NCBI GenBank assembly: GCA_030631125.1
Contig: DAOVLS010000108.1
Coordinates: 1-7,342 of the forward strand
Direction of reading: 5' to 3'
Source: Planctomycetales bacterium
Lineage (GTDB): Bacteria; Planctomycetota; Phycisphaerae; SM23-33
Length of the DNA stretch: 7,342 nucleotides
Part shown: positions 5,658 through 7,342 of the stretch, piece after piece
How the letters are laid out: the number at the start of each line of letters is the position of its first letter
Numbering within the stretch: the stretch's first letter is position 1
The notes under the pieces: generated by a model
Told to the model about the DNA's origin: nothing
Seen by the model: the letters and a program-made list of their open reading frames with translations, nothing else
Databases searched by the model: none
Program-made: the position numbers and the translations under genes

Positions 5658-5683
5658 TAGTAGTCAGTAATTAGTAGTCAGTA
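5658..5683. repeat. Direct repeat TAGTAGTCAGTA, two copies, period 14
   Basis: The 12-mer occurs at 5658-5669 and exactly again at 5672-5683, separated by AT. It resembles the short-unit, low-complexity style of the repeat after clpC (GGGATTAG units) but has a different unit. Confidence 0.75.
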
Positions 5684-5810
5684 GCCGGGAAAGGAGAATA
5701 CAATCTGGGTGTTTCGCTGAGAAAACGGTTTCTCCAAATATGTCAAGCAACGGGATCAGCAAGAGGCAAACGAATGCCGACTGGATCAGGATGAAGCATT
5801 CTAAGGAAAG

Positions 5811-6482
5811 ATGGTGAAAGAGGAAACAGGGCCATCACGGCTTGAAATGACGCCGAGGCGTCAGGAGTTGCTTTCCTGGTTCAAGCGGAATGCGCTGTCT
5901 CTCTGCGACCCGTATGAGGCAGCCGTTCGCTTGCTGAATTCTCCTGGTTTTCCGGCGCGGGTTCAGCTTATAGGCCATCTTGTTCGTGACATCGGAAACC
6001 GACTGCCGGATATTCTCGAAGGCACGACATCTAACAGAGTGGAATACCACGGCAAAATGGACAGCATTGCCAGACTATGGCAAAAGCATTTCCATCCGAA
6101 AGTGGATTACTCCCACGTTGCGACGTCTCCGGATATTTCAACGGAAAGTCTTCCGTTAAAGCTTTTTAGGGAACTTGATGATTTGATCACTGACCATATG
6201 AGTAGCCGAGAGCGCCCGAACCCTCAAGAGCGCCTTTTCTTGTTAGGGATCACTCCAGAAGTTGATTCTCCGGAAATCCTTCGCCCTCAGATAAAGCAAT
6301 TTAAAAAGATTTGTAAGTGGTTTATGGGCAAAACACATGTATCCAACAAAGTGAGAGCCCCCACTTCAGAGAGTGAACTACGGCTGAAATTTGAGAATTT
6401 CGAGCAGGTTATACTAGGCATCAAGGGACAGTTCTTTACGAATATTGGCGAACTCGATGAAATCCTTCAAGACACCAACTAA
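5811..6482 (+). CDS. Protein of unknown function (223 aa), first gene of an overlapping pair
   Basis: I do not recognise a named family. The protein is soluble, with no signal peptide or membrane segment, and looks mostly helical. The N-terminal third carries the most family-like text: TPRRQELLSWFKRNALSLCD (14-33), then PYEAAVRLLNSPGFPARVQL (34-53) and IGHLVRDIGNRLPDILEG (54-71). A charged middle follows, with IKQFKKICKWFM (161-172) and a helical C-terminus FENFEQVILGIKGQFFTNIG (194-213). The only nuclease-, ATPase- or HEPN-like thing I looked for, an RxxxxH motif, is not clear. AAGGA (5803-5807) lies only 3 bases before the ATG but 6 before the next codon, GTG (5814), so the true start may be GTG; the ATG at 5847 is a further option. 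The end overlaps the next gene by 26 bp, implying cotranscription. Codons here are more often A/T-ending than in clpC or the sigma operon, by eye. Confidence 0.8.
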   Translation: MVKEETGPSRLEMTPRRQELLSWFKRNALSLCDPYEAAVRLLNSPGFPARVQLIGHLVRDIGNRLPDILEGTTSNRVEYHGKMDSIARLWQKHFHPKVDYSHVATSPDISTESLPLKLFRELDDLITDHMSSRERPNPQERLFLLGITPEVDSPEILRPQIKQFKKICKWFMGKTHVSNKVRAPTSESELRLKFENFEQVILGIKGQFFTNIGELDEILQDTN

Positions 6483-7342
6483 CGAACAAATTGAGAAGGC
6501 TGTGGCCCTTTTGGGGGCACCACAACACTACCGGTATTTTCTCGACAAGTTAGAAAACCCGAAATGGATTACTCCACTCCGGGGAAAGGGCTTCTTTTCA
6601 TCGCCTCCTAAGAATATCCCAGTCGAGGGTGGGATACGCTATCCACACTGGCAGGCCGCGAAGTATCTCGCTCGGATGGCCGAGCATGAGCCGAAATTGG
6701 TGGCCGATATTCTGTCGGAGGTAGAGACGGACAATCCGAACATCCTGTTCGACATGGTTGAAGCAGCCTTGAAAATGCCTGTTAGCGATGCTGTTCCACT
6801 TGTCCAGAAGATTACCCAACTCATTGACAACGGGATTGAGTTTTACCTCTTCCATCAGGAAGAACTGATTCAGATCGTTCAGAGGCTGGCCAAAGAGACC
6901 GGTACTCATAGTCATGCATTTGGTTTGGCTCGGGCGTATCTGTTCCCGAAGGTTCAGCCGGAAAGCCGCAGTCAGCGCCACGAGGAGCATCACTTCTTTA
7001 AAGCGTTGGAGTCGCTGACACCAGTGATGGTTTCGTTGCGACCCAAGGAAACGCTTCACCTTCTTAGCGAAAAACTTCTGGAGGCTATTAAGGCAAAAAA
7101 ACTCCATTCTGATATCCCCTTCGACTACTCCTACATATGGCGACCTGCCATCGAGGAACATGAGCAGAATCGGACGTATGATCTGGCGGGGAAGTTTGTT
7201 ACTCCGCTGCGGGATGCGGCGGAGCGTGCTGTTCGTGACAGGCTGTTGCCTTTGGACGATGTGCTCAAACTTGTTCGCAGTTTTAGGTACTTGGTATTCC
7301 AGCGGCTGGCGGTTCATCTGATTAATGAGTTCGGCGAGACTA
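6457..7342 (+). CDS. Large helical protein of unknown function, N-terminal 295 residues (3' truncated)
   Basis: From ATG 6457 the frame is open without a stop to the right edge, so the gene continues outside. The frame is closed by TAG at 6415-6417 upstream, and ATG 6457 is the first ATG; its ribosome site is weak, consistent with coupling to the upstream gene it overlaps by 26 bp. A frame on the opposite strand is a shadow of this one. The opening APQHYRYFLDKLENPKWITP (21-40) followed by LRGKGFFSSPP, then EGGIRYPHWQAAKYLARMA (57-75), looks like a conserved N-terminal module. From about 66 to 150 paired helices suggest HEAT-like repeats (for example VADILSEVETDNPNILFDMV, 82-101). YIWRPAIEEHEQNR (226-239) is another compact conserved-looking motif. 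No ATPase, nuclease or membrane segment is visible in this part; any catalytic domain may lie beyond the edge. Function unknown. Confidence 0.82.
   Translation, partial: MKSFKTPTNEQIEKAVALLGAPQHYRYFLDKLENPKWITPLRGKGFFSSPPKNIPVEGGIRYPHWQAAKYLARMAEHEPKLVADILSEVETDNPNILFDMVEAALKMPVSDAVPLVQKITQLIDNGIEFYLFHQEELIQIVQRLAKETGTHSHAFGLARAYLFPKVQPESRSQRHEEHHFFKALESLTPVMVSLRPKETLHLLSEKLLEAIKAKKLHSDIPFDYSYIWRPAIEEHEQNRTYDLAGKFVTPLRDAAERAVRDRLLPLDDVLKLVRSFRYLVFQRLAVHLINEFGET

Larger units (their letters stand above)
5349..5810. other. Repeat-rich intergenic gap, no convincing gene
   Basis: This 462-bp stretch holds four separate repeat structures, listed individually, and short open frames without ribosome sites. 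No tRNA-like cloverleaf, integrase site or insertion-sequence gene is recognisable. From about 5685 to 5802 the sequence shows nothing identifiable apart from an isolated AAGGAG (5691-5696) with no useful ORF after it. The gap separates housekeeping-like genes from the unnamed pair at 5811-7342. Confidence 0.65.

Noticed and set aside
5451..5660. Possible 69-aa gene with TTG start in the gap after sppA
   Set aside because: No ribosome site, and the frame runs through the heptamer end and the palindromic GTGTCCCCGGAATTCC element, so the peptide is most likely a translated repeat.
5349..5810. CRISPR array or tRNA-derived attachment site
   Set aside because: Repeats are too short, differ from each other and lack uniform spacers; no cloverleaf or integrase gene is visible.
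5740..5817. 25-codon ORF ending in ATGGTGA at the start of the 5811 gene
   Set aside because: The overlap looks like coupling, but there is no Shine-Dalgarno before the ATG, the frame is very short and the peptide has no features. Left out rather than called.
6598..7317. Long minus-strand open frame of 239 codons
   Set aside because: It is antisense to the plus-strand frame from 6457 that runs off the edge. The plus frame shows coherent helical, charged-amphipathic protein text and overlaps its upstream partner, while the minus frame has no ribosome site or domain.

Overview
The window looks like chromosomal DNA from a planctomycete, probably of the Phycisphaerae/Sedimentisphaerales type. 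This is inferred from three things: a secreted protein ending in a VPEPAT...RRRR PEP-CTERM anchor, an ECF sigma factor followed by a single-pass anti-sigma-like protein with a long basic low-complexity tail, and repeat-rich gaps between moderately GC-rich genes. No rRNA or marker gene is present to prove the lineage.

Layout. (1) Positions 2-1000 (+) hold the C-terminal part of a ClpC-type AAA+ unfoldase, cut by the left edge. (2) Positions 1001-1245 are a gap dominated by a large imperfect hairpin with a perfect 21-bp inverted repeat built from GGGATTAG-like units. (3) Positions 1246-3042 (+) are an ECF sigma factor and its putative membrane anti-sigma partner, 51 bp apart. (4) Positions 3023-3868 (-) encode a secreted trypsin-like serine protease with a PEP-CTERM anchor. 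Its 3' end overlaps the anti-sigma gene by 20 bp. A 44-codon small ORF (3865-3999, -) with a near-perfect Shine-Dalgarno overlaps the protease start as GTGA, so the two may be translationally coupled. (5) Positions 4000-4241 are a divergent regulatory region with a sigma70-type promoter on each strand, both with 17-bp spacers, separated by T/A tracts. (6) Positions 4242-5348 (+) encode an SppA-like S49 membrane peptidase. (7) Positions 5349-5810 are a 462-bp gap containing four different repeat structures and no convincing gene. (8) Positions 5811-7342 (+) hold two overlapping genes that I cannot name: a 223-aa protein and the first 295 residues of a larger helical protein that runs off the right edge.

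How the genes may work together. Clp unfoldase, ECF sigma/anti-sigma, exported protease and SppA all fit envelope or protein-quality stress, but they are not one operon (strand changes and separate promoters), so this grouping is inference. The last two genes are separated from the rest by repeat-rich DNA and have visibly more A/T-ending codons in places. They form a compact overlapping pair and are the best candidate for an undescribed accessory system, possibly defence-related. That function is a hypothesis only.
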